The notes below the pieces were generated by a model. The model made no database searches and was not told the DNA's origin. It saw only the letters and a list, made by a program, of their open reading frames with translations. 64,000 bases of DNA from Fumia sp045645505 (GTDB lineage Bacteria > Bacillota > Clostridia > Oscillospirales > Ruminococcaceae), in NCBI GenBank assembly GCA_045645505.1, contig JAZRIW010000006.1, forward strand, positions 1-64,000, in the 5' to 3' direction. The translations under genes and the position numbers were made by a program. This document shows, piece by piece, positions 16,844 to 26,700 of the stretch. The stretch's first letter is position 1, and every line of letters starts with the position of its first letter.

Positions 16844-17602
16844 TTACAGTCTTACGGGGATATTTTTCTCTTTAAGATGTGCTTTTACCTCACCAACAGT
16901 CAATTCTTTATAATGGAAAAGTGAAGCCGCAAGTGCCGCATCAACATCAGTTTGTTCAAAAAGTTCAGAAAAATGCTCTAATTTTCCGCAACCGCCCGAA
17001 GCGATAACGGGAATGTCAACTACCTTTGTAACCTGATTTAACATCTCAAGGTCAAATCCGTTTTTGGTTCCGTCGGTGTTCATTGAAGTAAGCAAAATTT
17101 CCCCTGCACCTAATTTATAAGCTTCTTCAGCCCACTTTACAGCGTCAATTCCGGTATCATTTCTGCCACCTGCAGTAAACACATGGTAAGTGTTATCATC
17201 ACTTTTTTTAGCGTCAATAGCAACAACCACGCATTGACTTCCGAATTTATCAGCGGCATCGGAAATAAGTTTTGGATTTTTAACTGCAGCAGAATTAATA
17301 CTCACCTTATCAGCACCTGCCCTTAAAAGAACAGAAAAATCTTCAATACTGCTTATTCCCCCACCTACCGTCAAAGGAACAAAAATCTGTTTTGCGGTTT
17401 CTCTGACAATATCAACCATAGTTTTTCTCGCTTCAAAAGTAGCGGTAATATCGAGAAAAACAATCTCATCAGCGCCTTGTTCGTTATACATTTTAGCACA
17501 CTCCACAGGGTCGCCTACCTCTTTAATACCAACAAAATTTATTCCTTTTACAACCTTACCGTCTCTTACATCAAGACAAGGAATAATACGTTTATTTAAC
17601 AT
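16844..17602 (-). CDS. hisF: Imidazole glycerol phosphate synthase, cyclase subunit
   Basis: 252 residues, a (beta/alpha)8 barrel with the two catalytic aspartates Asp11 (CLDVRDG) and Asp130 (VVAIDAK). It uses ammonia from HisH to close the imidazole ring and release AICAR. Phosphate-binding loops GGGISS (80-85) and ASGGCG are seen. The start codon directly follows the hisA stop, matching its close relation to that barrel enzyme. Confidence 0.96.
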   Translation of the reverse strand: MLNKRIIPCLDVRDGKVVKGINFVGIKEVGDPVECAKMYNEQGADEIVFLDITATFEARKTMVDIVRETAKQIFVPLTVGGGISSIEDFSVLLRAGADKVSINSAAVKNPKLISDAADKFGSQCVVVAIDAKKSDDNTYHVFTAGGRNDTGIDAVKWAEEAYKLGAGEILLTSMNTDGTKNGFDLEMLNQVTKVVDIPVIASGGCGKLEHFSELFEQTDVDAALAASLFHYKELTVGEVKAHLKEKNIPVRL

Positions 17603-18313
17603 CTACATCACCTTAATTGCTTCTTTTAAGTCTAAAGTACCCTGATACAAGCTTTTTCCGCAGATAGCCCCGTAAATAGAAAGCTTTTTGAGAGCATAAA
17701 TATCGTTAATATCCTTAATTCCACCACTCGCAATAATATTGCAGGAAACAGCCTCATTTATCTTTGAAAGCTGATTTAAATTAGGTCCTTCCAGGGTTCC
17801 GTCCTTTGAAATATCAGTAAATATGATATTTTTAACCCCATACTTTTCCATTTCCTTAGCAAGTGAAATATAATGAACATTACTGCTGTCAAGCCAACCC
17901 TCAACAGAAACATATTCATTCATAGCATCGATACCGACTACAATTTTATCCTTATACTCTTTGATTGCATCTTTTACAAGGGTAGGATTTTTGACAGCTA
18001 CAGAACCTAAAATAACTCTGTCTATTCCGTTTTTGAGATAATACTCAACAGTATCAAGATTTCTTATTCCACCGCCTACTTCCACTTTCAAAGAAGTTTT
18101 TTTCGCAACTTCAATAAAAATATCAGCATTTTTAGGAGTAGCGTCCTTTGCACCGTCAAGGTCAACCATATGTATATATGAAGCTCCCGATTTTTGAAAG
18201 CCGAGTGCTGTTTTAACAGGATCTTCCGCTACTTTATGCACTGTATTGAAATCACCTTTTAAAAGTCTGACACAGTTTCCGTCTTTAATATCAATTGCAG
18301 GTAAAATAACCAT
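17603..18313 (-). CDS. hisA: ProFAR isomerase
   Basis: 236 residues, a (beta/alpha)8 barrel homologous to HisF. It isomerises the aminoaldose ProFAR to the aminoketose PRFAR. Catalytic Asp8 (PAIDIKDG) and Asp129 (VVGIDA) and phosphate loops VGGGIR and ASGGI are visible. It lies two bases after hisH and abuts hisF, so translation of the three is probably coupled. Confidence 0.96.
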   Translation of the reverse strand: MVILPAIDIKDGNCVRLLKGDFNTVHKVAEDPVKTALGFQKSGASYIHMVDLDGAKDATPKNADIFIEVAKKTSLKVEVGGGIRNLDTVEYYLKNGIDRVILGSVAVKNPTLVKDAIKEYKDKIVVGIDAMNEYVSVEGWLDSSNVHYISLAKEMEKYGVKNIIFTDISKDGTLEGPNLNQLSKINEAVSCNIIASGGIKDINDIYALKKLSIYGAICGKSLYQGTLDLKEAIKVM

Positions 18314-18315
18314 AT

Positions 18316-18918
18316 TTATCCTCTCGCTAATTCTCCGAAATTTTTTAAAATCTGAAGCCCTACTTCACCGCTTTTTTCGGGGTGAAATTGTGCTCCGAAT
18401 ACATTTTTATTTTCTACAAGTGCAGGAACTTTAACCTTATAATCGCATTGTGCAGAAATATTCTGAGCATCTGTGTATGCCATAAAAGAATGCACAAAAT
18501 AGACACTGTCCCCGTCCTTAATTCCTTTTAAAAGCGGACTTTTTTTTGTAATTTCAAGGCTATTCCAACCCATATGAGGAATTTTTAAAGGGGTTATAAT
18601 TTTTTGAACTTTACCCTTTATAAACCCTAATCCCTTAGTGTTTATAAACTCGTCACTTTCTTCAAAAAGCATCTGCATACCAAGACAAATTCCCAAAAGA
18701 GGCTTTTTCAGGGCATTTTCTTTAATTGAAGAAACAAGTCCCGTATCATTAAGTTTTTGCATAGCCATAGGAAAAGCACCTACACCGGGTAAAATAAGTG
18801 CATCTGCTTTTTCTATATCCTTTTTATCCTTTGAAACCATATTTTCAAGTCCAAGATAATTAAGTGCATTTTGCACCGAAAAAAGATTTCCGGCTCCGTA
18901 ATCAATAATAGTTATCAT
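18316..18918 (-). CDS. hisH: Imidazole glycerol phosphate synthase, glutaminase subunit
   Basis: 200 residues, a class I glutamine amidotransferase. The triad is visible: nucleophile Cys78 (GICLGMQ), His179 and Glu181 (FHPEKSG); the oxyanion region PGVGAF is at 44-49. It makes ammonia for HisF. The ATG comes directly after the hisB stop codon. Confidence 0.96.
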   Translation of the reverse strand: MITIIDYGAGNLFSVQNALNYLGLENMVSKDKKDIEKADALILPGVGAFPMAMQKLNDTGLVSSIKENALKKPLLGICLGMQMLFEESDEFINTKGLGFIKGKVQKIITPLKIPHMGWNSLEITKKSPLLKGIKDGDSVYFVHSFMAYTDAQNISAQCDYKVKVPALVENKNVFGAQFHPEKSGEVGLQILKNFGELARG

Positions 18919-19494
18919 TTAAATTGTGCCTTTCGTTGTTAAAACATTGCCATTTCTTAATGTAACCGCTTCTTTTAAACTGTGTGCCACAGCTTTAAAA
19001 ATAGCTTCTGCTTTATGGTGGTCATTATTTCCGTATAAAGCTTTTGCGTGTAAAGTAATTTTTGCGTTAAAAGCAAATGCTCTTAAAAATTCTTCAACCA
19101 TCTGAGTATCCATATCGCCCATACTCCTATATTTAAAATCGCACTCAAACACTAAAAAAGGTCTGTTGAAAATATCAACACAAGCAAACCCCAAAGCTTC
19201 ATCCATAGGAATAAATGAAGTGCCGTAACGATTTATAGAAGCTTTATCAAGCGCTTTATTTAACGCTTCACCTAAAACGATACCCGTATCCTCAATAGTG
19301 TGGTGACAATCAACATCAAGATCACCTTTAACTTTAACAGAAAGGTCAAATCCTGCATGTACGCAAAGAGCTGTAAGCATGTGGTCAAAAAAACCAATTC
19401 CGGTACTGATTTTTGCTTCTCCGTTTCCGTCTAAATTCAAAATAACCTCAATATCAGTTTCTTTTGTAGTGCGTTTTACGGTAGCATTTCTCAT
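18919..19494 (-). CDS. hisB: Imidazoleglycerol-phosphate dehydratase
   Basis: 191 residues from ATG at 19494 (MRNATVKRTTKETD, the usual family start, with AAAGGA eight bases upstream); an ATG nine bases earlier overlaps hisC and is less likely. It dehydrates imidazole glycerol phosphate. Manganese-binding histidine motifs DHML, DCHHTIED and NNDHHKAE are intact. It is the single-domain form without the histidinol-phosphatase half found in enterobacteria; no separate histidinol-phosphatase gene is recognisable in this operon. Confidence 0.95.
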   Translation of the reverse strand: MRNATVKRTTKETDIEVILNLDGNGEAKISTGIGFFDHMLTALCVHAGFDLSVKVKGDLDVDCHHTIEDTGIVLGEALNKALDKASINRYGTSFIPMDEALGFACVDIFNRPFLVFECDFKYRSMGDMDTQMVEEFLRAFAFNAKITLHAKALYGNNDHHKAEAIFKAVAHSLKEAVTLRNGNVLTTKGTI

Positions 19495-19499
19495 AAAAG

Positions 19500-20537
19500 T
19501 CATCCTTTCACAATATTCTTAAGAACTTCAATAAGTCTTTTATTATTTTTGGTAGAATCGGTTGAGATTCTTAAATGATCTTTAAAAAATCTTACCGCTA
19601 TTCCCTCTTTTAAAAGCTTTTTAAAAATTTCCTCGGCATTTTCAGTTTTAATGTAAACAAAATTTGTTGCACTTTCATAGACAGTATCAAAAATTTTCTC
19701 TGTCTCTTCTTTTAAAAAGTTTTTAGAAGCAATAATTTCTTTCTCAGCATTTTTAAGGAAATTCTTTTCGTTTAACAAAACAGTCGCAATTTCCTGAGAA
19801 ACAGAATTCACATTATATGGTGATTTTACAGATTTTAAAGCTTTTGTAATAACTTTATTCGAAACTGCAAATCCCACACGAAGTGCCGCCATTCCGATAG
19901 CTTTAGAGCAGGTTTTTAAAATAATAAGATTATCAAAATCATTGACATAAGAAAGTAAGCTCTGATCCCAGAAATCCATATAAGCTTCATCGAGCACCAC
20001 AAGTGCATCGGTACTTTTTATAAGCTTTAAAACTTTTTCCTTTGAAAGTCCAATGGAAGTAGGATTACAGGGGTTTGAAAAAATCAAAAGCTTTATATCT
20101 TCCTCATTAAGCTTTTTTATTACCTTATCGACATCTATACTAAGATCCTCTTCCTTTTTAAGAGAAATTACCGGGTTTTCATAAATCTCACCATAAAACT
20201 TATACATAGAAAAGTCAGGCGAAAGGGTTAAAATTTTCTCTCCCTTTTGTAAAAGTGCACCTACGATAAGACCTATAAGCTCATCGGAACCATTTCCCGC
20301 AGTGACTAATTCGCTGTCAACATTATAATAATTTCCAAAAGCTTCACAAAGCTTTTTAGCATAAGGATCGGGGTATCTGTTAAAGTCTGATTCCTTTATA
20401 ATCAAAGAAACCTTTTCCCTTAACTCATCAGAAAGCGAAATATAGCTTTCGTTTGCATCAAGTCTTAATTCATAATCCCCTTCAATAGGTTCATAAGGAA
20501 TTAAATCCACTACTTTTTTACAAAGATTATAACTCAT
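19500..20537 (-). CDS. hisC: Histidinol-phosphate aminotransferase
   Basis: 345 residues, fold-type I PLP enzyme. The PLP lysine is Lys212 (TCSKAIGMAALR); NGSDELI (82-88), FSNPCNPT and the LDEAYMDF aspartate support cofactor binding. It transfers an amino group to imidazole acetol phosphate. It abuts hisD and ends five bases before the chosen hisB start. Confidence 0.95.
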   Translation of the reverse strand: MSYNLCKKVVDLIPYEPIEGDYELRLDANESYISLSDELREKVSLIIKESDFNRYPDPYAKKLCEAFGNYYNVDSELVTAGNGSDELIGLIVGALLQKGEKILTLSPDFSMYKFYGEIYENPVISLKKEEDLSIDVDKVIKKLNEEDIKLLIFSNPCNPTSIGLSKEKVLKLIKSTDALVVLDEAYMDFWDQSLLSYVNDFDNLIILKTCSKAIGMAALRVGFAVSNKVITKALKSVKSPYNVNSVSQEIATVLLNEKNFLKNAEKEIIASKNFLKEETEKIFDTVYESATNFVYIKTENAEEIFKKLLKEGIAVRFFKDHLRISTDSTKNNKRLIEVLKNIVKG

Positions 20538-21821
20538 TTAAAAACGCACCTTTATTGAATTTGCATGGGCAGTAAGCCCCTCTTTTTCAGCCAAAGTAAC
20601 TATATCTTCTGACGCTTCTCTTAAAGCCTCCTCAGTATAGTAAATATAGCTTGTTTTCTTTATAAAAGCATCTACTGACAAAGGTGAGAAAAACCTTGCA
20701 GTACCGCTTGTAGGCAAAACGTGATTTGGCCCTGCATAATAATCTCCCAAAGGTTCGGGAGAGTATTTTCCAAGGAAAATTGAACCTGCATTATCAAGCT
20801 TTCCTATATATTCCATAGGATTTTCCATCATAACTTCAAGATGTTCAGGAGCAATTTCGTTAGCAAGTTTAATAGCTTCTTCTTTAGTCTCGCAAACTAT
20901 AATACCGCCGAAATCAGCAAGTGATTTCTCAATAATTTCTTTTCTTGAAAGAGATGCGGATTGCTTTTTAAGTTCATTTACAGTTTCTTTTGCGATATTC
21001 ATATCGGTAGTAACCATAATTGAAGAAGCAAGTACATCATGCTCAGCCTGTGACATCATATCAGCAGCTAAAAATTCAGGTTCTGCACTGCTGTCACTTA
21101 ATACTAAAATCTCACTCGGACCTGCAATCATATCAATATCCACTACGCCATACAAAAGCTTTTTGGCAGTAGCAACATAGATATTTCCGGGCCCTACAAT
21201 CTTATCAACCTTAGGAACAGTTTCTGTACCAAAAGCCAATGCCGCAACCGCCTGAGCACCGCCCAAAAGAAACACTCTGTCAACGCCACAGATAGCAGCA
21301 GCGACTAAAATATCAGGATTAGCTTTTCCCTCTTTGGTAGGAGGTGTTACCATAATAATTTCCTTAACTCCTGCAATTTTAGCAGGTATAGCGTTCATCA
21401 AAACCGAAGAAGGATAAGCGGCAGTACCACCGGGAACATAAAGTCCCACTCTTTCAAGACCTCTTATTCTCTGGCCTAAAATAACCCCATTTTCTTTGGG
21501 ATTGATAAAACTCTGTTGTTTCTGGCGATTATGAAAATCAGCGATATTTTCCTGTGCATTCAAAAGTGCATTAACAAAACTTTCATCTGCATTTGTCAGA
21601 GCATCGTTGATTTCTTCTCTTGAAACTTCAATAGAAGGAGGTAATTTCCCATCAAACTTCAATGTATATTCATTTACAGCTTTATCCCCGTTTAATCTGA
21701 CATTCTCAATAATTTCAGAAACAACCGAGGTAACCTTTCTGTCAACTTCAACACTGCGTGAGCGAAGTGACTTTAAAAGCTCTTTTTCGTCTTTTCCATT
21801 AGCTGTTACAATCGGTAACAT
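20538..21821 (-). CDS. hisD: Histidinol dehydrogenase
   Basis: 427 residues from ATG at 21821, preceded by GGGGG; the longer frame back to 21851 lies inside hisG and lacks a ribosome binding site. It performs the last two oxidations from histidinol to histidine with NAD and zinc. Motifs seen: GLYVPGGTAAYPSS, DMIAGPSEILV, MSQAEHD (zinc ligands), NAGSIFLG and GPNHVLPT. One base separates it from hisG. Confidence 0.96.
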   Translation of the reverse strand: MLPIVTANGKDEKELLKSLRSRSVEVDRKVTSVVSEIIENVRLNGDKAVNEYTLKFDGKLPPSIEVSREEINDALTNADESFVNALLNAQENIADFHNRQKQQSFINPKENGVILGQRIRGLERVGLYVPGGTAAYPSSVLMNAIPAKIAGVKEIIMVTPPTKEGKANPDILVAAAICGVDRVFLLGGAQAVAALAFGTETVPKVDKIVGPGNIYVATAKKLLYGVVDIDMIAGPSEILVLSDSSAEPEFLAADMMSQAEHDVLASSIMVTTDMNIAKETVNELKKQSASLSRKEIIEKSLADFGGIIVCETKEEAIKLANEIAPEHLEVMMENPMEYIGKLDNAGSIFLGKYSPEPLGDYYAGPNHVLPTSGTARFFSPLSVDAFIKKTSYIYYTEEALREASEDIVTLAEKEGLTAHANSIKVRF

Positions 21822-21822
21822 A

Positions 21823-22464
21823 TTATTCAGCCCCCTTTTGTATATCCTCAATAAGTGGCTCTATCTCATTTTTTCTAAGCTTTAATGAAGCAGTATTAAC
21901 AATAAGTCTTGCAGAAATATACGCAACATCTTCAACCACTTCAAGTCCGTTTTCCTTTAAAGTAGTACCCGTTTCAACAATATCGATAATACCGTCAGAA
22001 AGTCCTACCAAAGGAGCTAATTCAACTGAGCCTTCAATCTTTATAATCTCTATATCCATACTTTTTTCCGCAAAATACTCTCTTGCGACATTAGGATATT
22101 TTGTAGCAATCGTTTTAATGTTATATCCGCTGTAAAAATCGGAACCTTTTTTGACTGCCAAGGCAAATTTACATTTGCCAAATCCCAAATCAGCAACTTC
22201 AAAAAAGCTGCCGCCATGTTCCATAATGGTATCTTTTCCCACTACACCGATGTCACAAGCTCCATGCTCAACGTAAGTTATAACATCAGCAGCTTTTGCA
22301 AGTACAACTTCAATATTTTTATCGGGAATTTGTAAAATAAGTTTTCTGCCTTTATTTATAAGTTCATTACAATCATATCCCAATTTTTCAAAAACCTTGA
22401 CAGTATCTTTTTCAAGTCGTCCCTTTGTGAGGGCAATACGGATAGGACGTGTTTTATTACTCAT
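21823..22464 (-). CDS. hisG: ATP phosphoribosyltransferase, short catalytic subunit
   Basis: 213 residues, the short form that lacks the C-terminal histidine-sensing domain and works only with HisZ. It joins ATP and PRPP in the committed step. Motifs are ALTKGRLEK near the N-terminus, GVVGKDTI, and the PRPP-binding segment DIVETGTTLKENGL. The start overlaps the hisZ stop by four bases (ATGA), consistent with equal production of both subunits. Confidence 0.96.
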   Translation of the reverse strand: MSNKTRPIRIALTKGRLEKDTVKVFEKLGYDCNELINKGRKLILQIPDKNIEVVLAKAADVITYVEHGACDIGVVGKDTIMEHGGSFFEVADLGFGKCKFALAVKKGSDFYSGYNIKTIATKYPNVAREYFAEKSMDIEIIKIEGSVELAPLVGLSDGIIDIVETGTTLKENGLEVVEDVAYISARLIVNTASLKLRKNEIEPLIEDIQKGAE

Positions 22465-23639
22465 GCCTTTACCTCCACAATATCTTCCCTTACAATATAA
22501 ATATTTCTGATTCCTTTGGAAACAGCATATTTTTGAGATTCTTCAAAGGTTTCAAAAACAGAAAATTCAGCCTTAAATCCTAAATCAATCAATTTCTTAA
22601 CTTCTTTTAATGCTTTTACCTCATAACCTTCCTCGGAAAATACCAATACATCAGGAGGTACAAGTTTTAAGTTTTCAGAATCCATAACCCCTGCAACTGC
22701 ATCTACATTTATTCCGAATCCGACAGCAGGAAGCGAAACACCGTAATTTGAAAGCAAAGTATCATATCTTCCGCCGACAAGAGCAGTGCTACCGAGTCCG
22801 CTTAAATATCCCTTAAAAACGATACCCGTATAGTAATCATTTCTTGTAACAATTCCAAGGTCGAGAGAAATCTTATCGGAAAGGCCTAATTTCTTAAGAT
22901 TTTTATAAAGCTTTTTAAGATAAGCAAGTTCCTTTTTATCAGATAAAAACTTAGCTTTTTCAAAAACCTCTTCCCCACCAAATAAAGCAGGAAGCTGTTT
23001 TAAAGCGTTAGCAACCTCTTTGTTATCAAGCTTATCAAGTTTATCATTCAAAGCAGGATAGTTTTTAGATTCAATCAAAATTCTTATCTCATCTTTTTCA
23101 TCATCTGTGAGATTTAATTTTTTAATAAGTGAATTGAAAAATCCGATATGTCCTATCTCGATGCGATAATCCTCAATACCACAGCTTTTTAAAGCCTCAG
23201 CCGCTGTAGCGATAACTTCAAGGTCAGTTTTTCCACCAGACGCACCTATAAGCTCAATTCCTGCCTGAACAACCTCATCACTTCTTCCGCTTAAAGCAGG
23301 ATTTATCATATAAACACTTTGATTATAAAAAAGTCTGAATGGTAATTCCTGCAATTTAAGCCTTGTAGCAGCAAGTCTTGCAATAGGCATTGTCAAATCA
23401 GGACGAACTGTTAAAAGTCTTCCTTTCAAATCGGTTAATTTATACATTCTTTCCTGAGGAATTGCACATTCACCGGAATTAAAAACATCATAAAACTCAA
23501 GTCCGGGAGTTACAACTTCAGAATATCCCCTTGATATAAATACATTTTTAATGTTTTCTTCTGCCTTGCGACGAGCAACACAATCTTCAAATAAAATATC
23601 CTTTGTACCCTCAGGGGTAATCAACCTGTTTTTTAACAT
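22461..23639 (-). CDS. hisZ: ATP phosphoribosyltransferase regulatory subunit
   Basis: 392 residues, a paralogue of histidyl-tRNA synthetase that lacks aminoacylation function. The class II synthetase core is visible (TPEGTKDIL, RPDLTMPIARLAATR, LVGGRYDTLL) while the anticodon domain is reduced. HisZ binds HisG and gives histidine feedback inhibition. It is the first gene of the operon, 31 bases after the -10 box. Confidence 0.95.
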   Translation of the reverse strand: MLKNRLITPEGTKDILFEDCVARRKAEENIKNVFISRGYSEVVTPGLEFYDVFNSGECAIPQERMYKLTDLKGRLLTVRPDLTMPIARLAATRLKLQELPFRLFYNQSVYMINPALSGRSDEVVQAGIELIGASGGKTDLEVIATAAEALKSCGIEDYRIEIGHIGFFNSLIKKLNLTDDEKDEIRILIESKNYPALNDKLDKLDNKEVANALKQLPALFGGEEVFEKAKFLSDKKELAYLKKLYKNLKKLGLSDKISLDLGIVTRNDYYTGIVFKGYLSGLGSTALVGGRYDTLLSNYGVSLPAVGFGINVDAVAGVMDSENLKLVPPDVLVFSEEGYEVKALKEVKKLIDLGFKAEFSVFETFEESQKYAVSKGIRNIYIVREDIVEVKA

Positions 23640-23657
23640 ATCTTTTTCCCTTTCACT

Positions 23658-23676
23658 TTAGTATGCTAATATGCTA
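23658..23676. promoter_or_regulatory. Operator-like overlapping repeats at the histidine promoter
   Basis: The near-palindrome TTAGTATGCTAA (23658-23669) is followed by TATGCTAA again (to 23676), giving two TTAGCATA copies on the minus strand that cover the -10 box and start site. This is the position of a repressor site. TrpR-family HisR regulators are known for histidine operons of Firmicutes, but I cannot confirm that this matches their motif. Confidence 0.5.
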
Positions 23677-23699
23677 ACACATAAAAGTAATCCTGTCAA
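23671..23699 (-). promoter_or_regulatory. Promoter of the histidine operon
   Basis: Minus-strand TTGACA (23694-23699), 17-base spacer, TAGCAT (23671-23676). The perfect -35 box and exact spacing make it convincing in spite of the mediocre -10 box, which doubles as part of the operator repeats. Confidence 0.7.
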
Positions 23700-23771
23700 T
23701 CATTATGTAAAAATTTATTGAAACTAACCATATTTACTTTTAAAAAAAATAGTTAGTTAGTAATATTAACA

Positions 23772-26700
23772 TTAAAAAAACGTCATCTGGCTTGTTTTCG
23801 GCAATCCCTCAAGAGCACCTGCGTTTTCAAGCAACTCAATAACAGCCTTTGATACTCCCGAACGGGTTTGAACTTCATCAACAGAAATATAAGGTCCCAT
23901 TTCCCCTGCACTCTGAAGTCCTTTAGCCGCCGCTTCACCCAGTCCTTTAAGTGCAGTAAACGGTAAACGAATTTTTCCGTCTTCAATAAGATATTTCGTT
24001 GCGTGTGATTTAAAAAGGTCAACCGGCAAAAATTCATATCCTCTGCACAGCATTTCATTTATAATCATCAGAGTATTATAAACATCTTCCTCTTTAACGG
24101 AACGTTCCATTTCCTTAAGCTGCATAAGTCTTGTGCGACAGGCATTTTTACCTGCAACCGCAGTTTCAGCTTCAAGATCTCCTCCACGCACAGTAAAGAA
24201 AGCGGCATAGTATTCAAGCGGATAGTAAACCTTATACCAACCGAGTCTGATAGCGGCAATAACGTAAGCCGCCGCGTGTGCTTTCGGGAACATATACTTG
24301 ATTTTAAAGCAACTGTCAACATACCACTGCGGTACATCATGCTCAAGCATTTCGTTAACCATTTCTTCAGTAAGAAGCTTGGTAGCAAGACCTTTACGAG
24401 TAATCTCCATTATCTTAAACGCAAGTTTCGGCTCAAGACCTTTATGTAAAAGATAAGTCATAATACTGTCACGGGTACCGATAACTTCAGAGATAGTGCA
24501 AATTTTCTGGTCGATAAGGTCCTTTGCGTTTCCGAGCCATACGTCGGTACCATGTGAAAGTCCCGAAATCTGCAAAAGGTCAGCAAAGGTTTTCGGCTGT
24601 GCCTCTTCAAGCATTCCTCTTACAAACGGAGTACCCATCTCGGGAAGAGACAAAGTTCCTGTGTTACTGAAAATATCATCAGGTTTAACATTTATAGCAT
24701 CTGTTGAGGTAAAAAGACTTATAACATTTTTATCACTCATCGAAACGTCCATAACCTTAATACCTGTTAAATCCTCGATATGCTTATAAAGTGTAGGAAC
24801 ATCGTGTCCGAGTTCATCAAGTTTTAAAATAGTATCATGAAGCGAATGGAAATCAAAATGAGTGGTGAGTATATCGGAATCATCTTTATCCGCAGGATGC
24901 TGAATGGGACAGAAATCATAAACATCATAATCCGACGGAATAACAACCATTCCCCCCGGATGCTGACCTGTTGTACGTTTAACACCCTGACACCCTTTTG
25001 CAAGTCTTAACTCCTCTGCTTTATGAACAACCTTTCCATGGTCATTTAAGTACCCTAAAACGAATCCGAAAGCTGTTTTTTCTGCAACAGTAGAGATAGT
25101 ACCTGCTTTGAACACATGGTCAGAACCAAAAAGTTCCTCGGTGTATTTATGAACATAGCTTTGAAACTCACCCGAGAAATTAAGGTCGATATCAGGCTCT
25201 TTATCACCATCAAAGCCTAAGAAAGTTTCAAACGGAATATCGTGGCCGTCCTGATTTAATTTAGTGTTACAATTAGGGCATTCCCTCTCCGGCAAATCAA
25301 ATCCCGAACCATATTCACCTTTTGTAAAAAATTCACTCCACTGACATTTCGGGCAGACATAATGAGGTGGCAAAGGATTAACTTCTGAAATACCTGCCAT
25401 ATTAGCTACAAATGATGAACCTACCGAACCACGTGAGCCAACGAGGTATCCATTTTCCTCAGAAAAATGCACTAATTTCTGTGCAATCATGTAAAGCACT
25501 GCAAATCCATGCTTTATAATAGAATCAAGTTCCCTCTGAAGTCTGTCTCTTACAAGTGACGGCATATCCTTGCCATATGTTTTTTCGGCACGTTCCCAGG
25601 TAATTTTTGTAAGTTCTTCTTCAGAGCCCTCAATTTTAGGCGGAAAAGTACCTTTAGGAATGGGAGTCAGCTCGTAATCAACCATATCTGCGATTTTATT
25701 TGGATTTTCAACTACTACTTCATATGCTTTTTTCTCTCCAAGGTATTCAAATTCCTTGAGCATTTCCTCTGTTGTACGCAAAAACAAAGGTGCCTGATTA
25801 TCGGCATCTTTATATTTACCCGACATTAAAACTGCCCTGAAAATGGAATCCTCAGGATTTAAAAAATGCACATCACAGGTAGCAACTACAAGCTTACCCA
25901 ATTTTTCAGCAACCGCAACAACAGTCTTATTGTATTCCTCAAGCTGTTTTCTGTCGGTAGCCTGTCCGTTAAGTAACATAAACTCGTTGTTTCCGAGAGG
26001 CTGAATTTCAAGATAATCATAAAATGACGCTATTTCACAAAGCGCATCAAAGCTCTTTCCTTCAATTATAGCCTGGAATAATTCGCCTGATTCACACGCA
26101 CTTCCTATAAGCAACCCTTCACGATATTTCATAATCTCGGATTTAGGAGTACGGGGATGTCTCTTAAAATACTTTGTATGAGCATAAGAAACAAGCCTGT
26201 AAAGATTTTTAAGTCCCGCTTTATTTTTTACAAGAATTATCTGATGATAAGTTTTAAGTTGTTTAGGGTCATTTGAGCTTATCGAAGTATTTATCTCGGA
26301 AACTGAACTGATATTTTTATCAGCTTCTAACTTTTCCATCATTTTTATAAATATTTTAGCAAGTACCTCAGCATCATCACAAGCTCTGTGATGATTAAAT
26401 TCAGGTAAATCAAGATGTTTTGCTATAATATCAAGTTTATGCTTTGAAAGTTCGGGATAAAGACTTCTCGAAAGCACCAGAGTATCAATAGAAGTATGAT
26501 TAAATTCAATTTCAGACCTTTCAGCCGTAGCTTTCATAAATCCCATATCAAAAGAAGCGTTGTGGGCAATTAAGGGCCTTTCCTTTATAAACTCCAAAAA
26601 GCTTAAAAGGGCCTCTTTTTCAGATGGTGCGTCCTTAACCATACTGTCATTTATACCTGTAAGCTCAGTAATTTTAGGCGGAATAGGTCTTTGCGGATTT

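Noticed and set aside
23640..23771. T-box leader before the histidine operon
   Set aside because: The leader from the predicted start to hisZ is only about 25 bases, too short for a T-box, and the TGGNACC core is absent.
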